A DNA stretch of 15,774 nucleotides, from the NCBI GenBank assembly GCA_910584845.1, contig CAJUDH010000032.1:1-15774 (forward strand). The letters run 5' to 3'. Both the position numbers and the translations under genes were made by a program. A model generated the notes under the pieces. That model did no database searches and was not told where the DNA came from. It was given only the letters and a program-made list of their open reading frames with translations. Position 1 is the stretch's first letter. The number at the start of each line of letters is the position of its first letter. Source of the stretch: an uncultured Lachnospiraceae bacterium. Its GTDB lineage: Bacteria > Bacillota > Clostridia > Lachnospirales > Lachnospiraceae. Below, piece after piece: positions 15,655 through 15,774 of the stretch.

Positions 15655-15689
15655 CCCTTTAATACCATTTAGGGCATGGTATTAAAGGG
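15655..15689 (-). promoter_or_regulatory. Leader hairpin 2, perfect 14-bp stem
   Basis: CCCTTTAATACCAT (15655-15668) and ATGGTATTAAAGGG (15676-15689) are perfect reverse complements around a seven-base loop, and TTAT/ATAA extend the stem past a one-base bulge. It lies in the untranslated leader of the first gene. There is no T-run on either strand afterwards, which argues against a terminator. A binding site for a regulator or antitermination factor, or a DNA operator, fits better. No known riboswitch pattern was recognised. Confidence 0.55.
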
Positions 15690-15699
15690 ATAATTAGAA

Positions 15700-15715
15700 C
15701 CCAAGTCGCCTTGGG
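15700..15715 (-). promoter_or_regulatory. Leader hairpin 1
   Basis: CCCAAG (15700-15705) pairs with CTTGGG (15710-15715) around a four-base loop. It would lie within the first 25 bases of the transcript if the upstream promoter is right. It is short but perfect and is the first of three hairpins in the leader. Confidence 0.4.
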
Positions 15716-15730
15716 CTTTCGATAACCGCC

Positions 15731-15760
15731 CTTATAGGAACCAAAAGTAAACCTTGTTAA
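15731..15760 (-). promoter_or_regulatory. Candidate SigA-type promoter for the locus
   Basis: On the minus strand TTAACA (-35, 15755-15760) and TATAAG (-10, 15731-15736) are separated by 18 bases, each one mismatch from consensus. Transcription would start near 15724, giving a leader of about 138 bases before the priming transferase ATG. More regulatory or coding sequence may lie beyond the window's right edge. Confidence 0.45.
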
Positions 15761-15774
15761 AAGTGGGAGAAATC

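Noticed and set aside
15655..15689. Leader hairpin as an intrinsic terminator
   Set aside because: The stem is strong but neither strand has a T-run after it.
15593..15730. Known riboswitch in the leader (for example c-di-GMP-I type)
   Set aside because: A GAAA and some GC-rich stems are present, but the conserved core sequences of the riboswitch classes I can recall do not line up.
1..15774. CRISPR array, tRNA or rRNA genes
   Set aside because: No regularly spaced direct repeats, cloverleaf-like sequences or rRNA-like stretches were seen on reading either strand.

Overview
The window reads as the assembly end of a Wzx/Wzy-type surface polysaccharide (capsule or exopolysaccharide) locus from a low-to-middle GC Gram-positive bacterium, probably a member of the Clostridia (Lachnospiraceae-like). 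That assignment rests on purine-rich AGGAG-type ribosome binding sites, Firmicute-like protein sequences, a TagF-type teichoic acid polymerase relative and an SpsE/SpsF/SpsG-like nonulosonate gene set. It is inference and no marker gene proves it. All intact genes lie on the minus strand, so the locus is transcribed from right to left.

In transcription order: a structured leader with a plausible promoter (about 15760 to 15587); the polyprenyl-phosphate sugar-1-phosphate transferase that primes the repeat unit (15586-14213); a GT4-like glycosyltransferase (14208-13063); a TagB/TagF-like polyol-phosphate transferase (13035-11854); a short-chain dehydrogenase (11826-11170); a plus-strand, frameshifted C-terminal remnant of an IS110-family transposase (10684-11080); a YjbQ/UPF0047-family protein (10634-10212); a fused CTP-type nucleotidyltransferase plus PLP aminotransferase (10149-8275); a strong AT-rich terminator-like hairpin (8147-8208); a predicted CMP-nonulosonate transferase with the bacterial sialyltransferase motifs (8107-6986); a Wzy-like polymerase (6943-5765); a fused CMP-nonulosonate synthetase/PseG-like protein (5768-4161); a NeuB-type synthase (4093-3056); a Wzx flippase (3023-1617); an AT-rich gap with its own promoter-like element; an acyltransferase-3 membrane protein (1372-299); and about 290 bases of decayed coding sequence at the left edge.

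The genes suggest a repeat unit built on a lipid carrier by the priming transferase and the GT4 enzyme, capped by a sialic-acid-like nonulosonic acid made and activated by NeuB and the NeuA-PseG fusion, decorated with a phospho-polyol or phospho-amino-alcohol delivered by the TagF-like enzyme, possibly O-acetylated, then flipped by Wzx and polymerised by Wzy. The most unusual part is the 8275-13035 block. Its fused cytidylyltransferase/aminotransferase, together with the TagF-like, SDR and YjbQ proteins, looks like a self-contained route for making and transferring a CDP-linked amino-alcohol such as serinol or ethanolamine phosphate. This is a prediction.

Base composition is mosaic. Sampled 60-base stretches are about 60% GC in the priming transferase, 45% in neuA-pseG and 32% in wzy. 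The low-GC block starts and stops almost exactly at gene boundaries (about 14210 and 5765), consistent with cassette exchange between a conserved priming gene and a conserved nonulosonate/flippase module.
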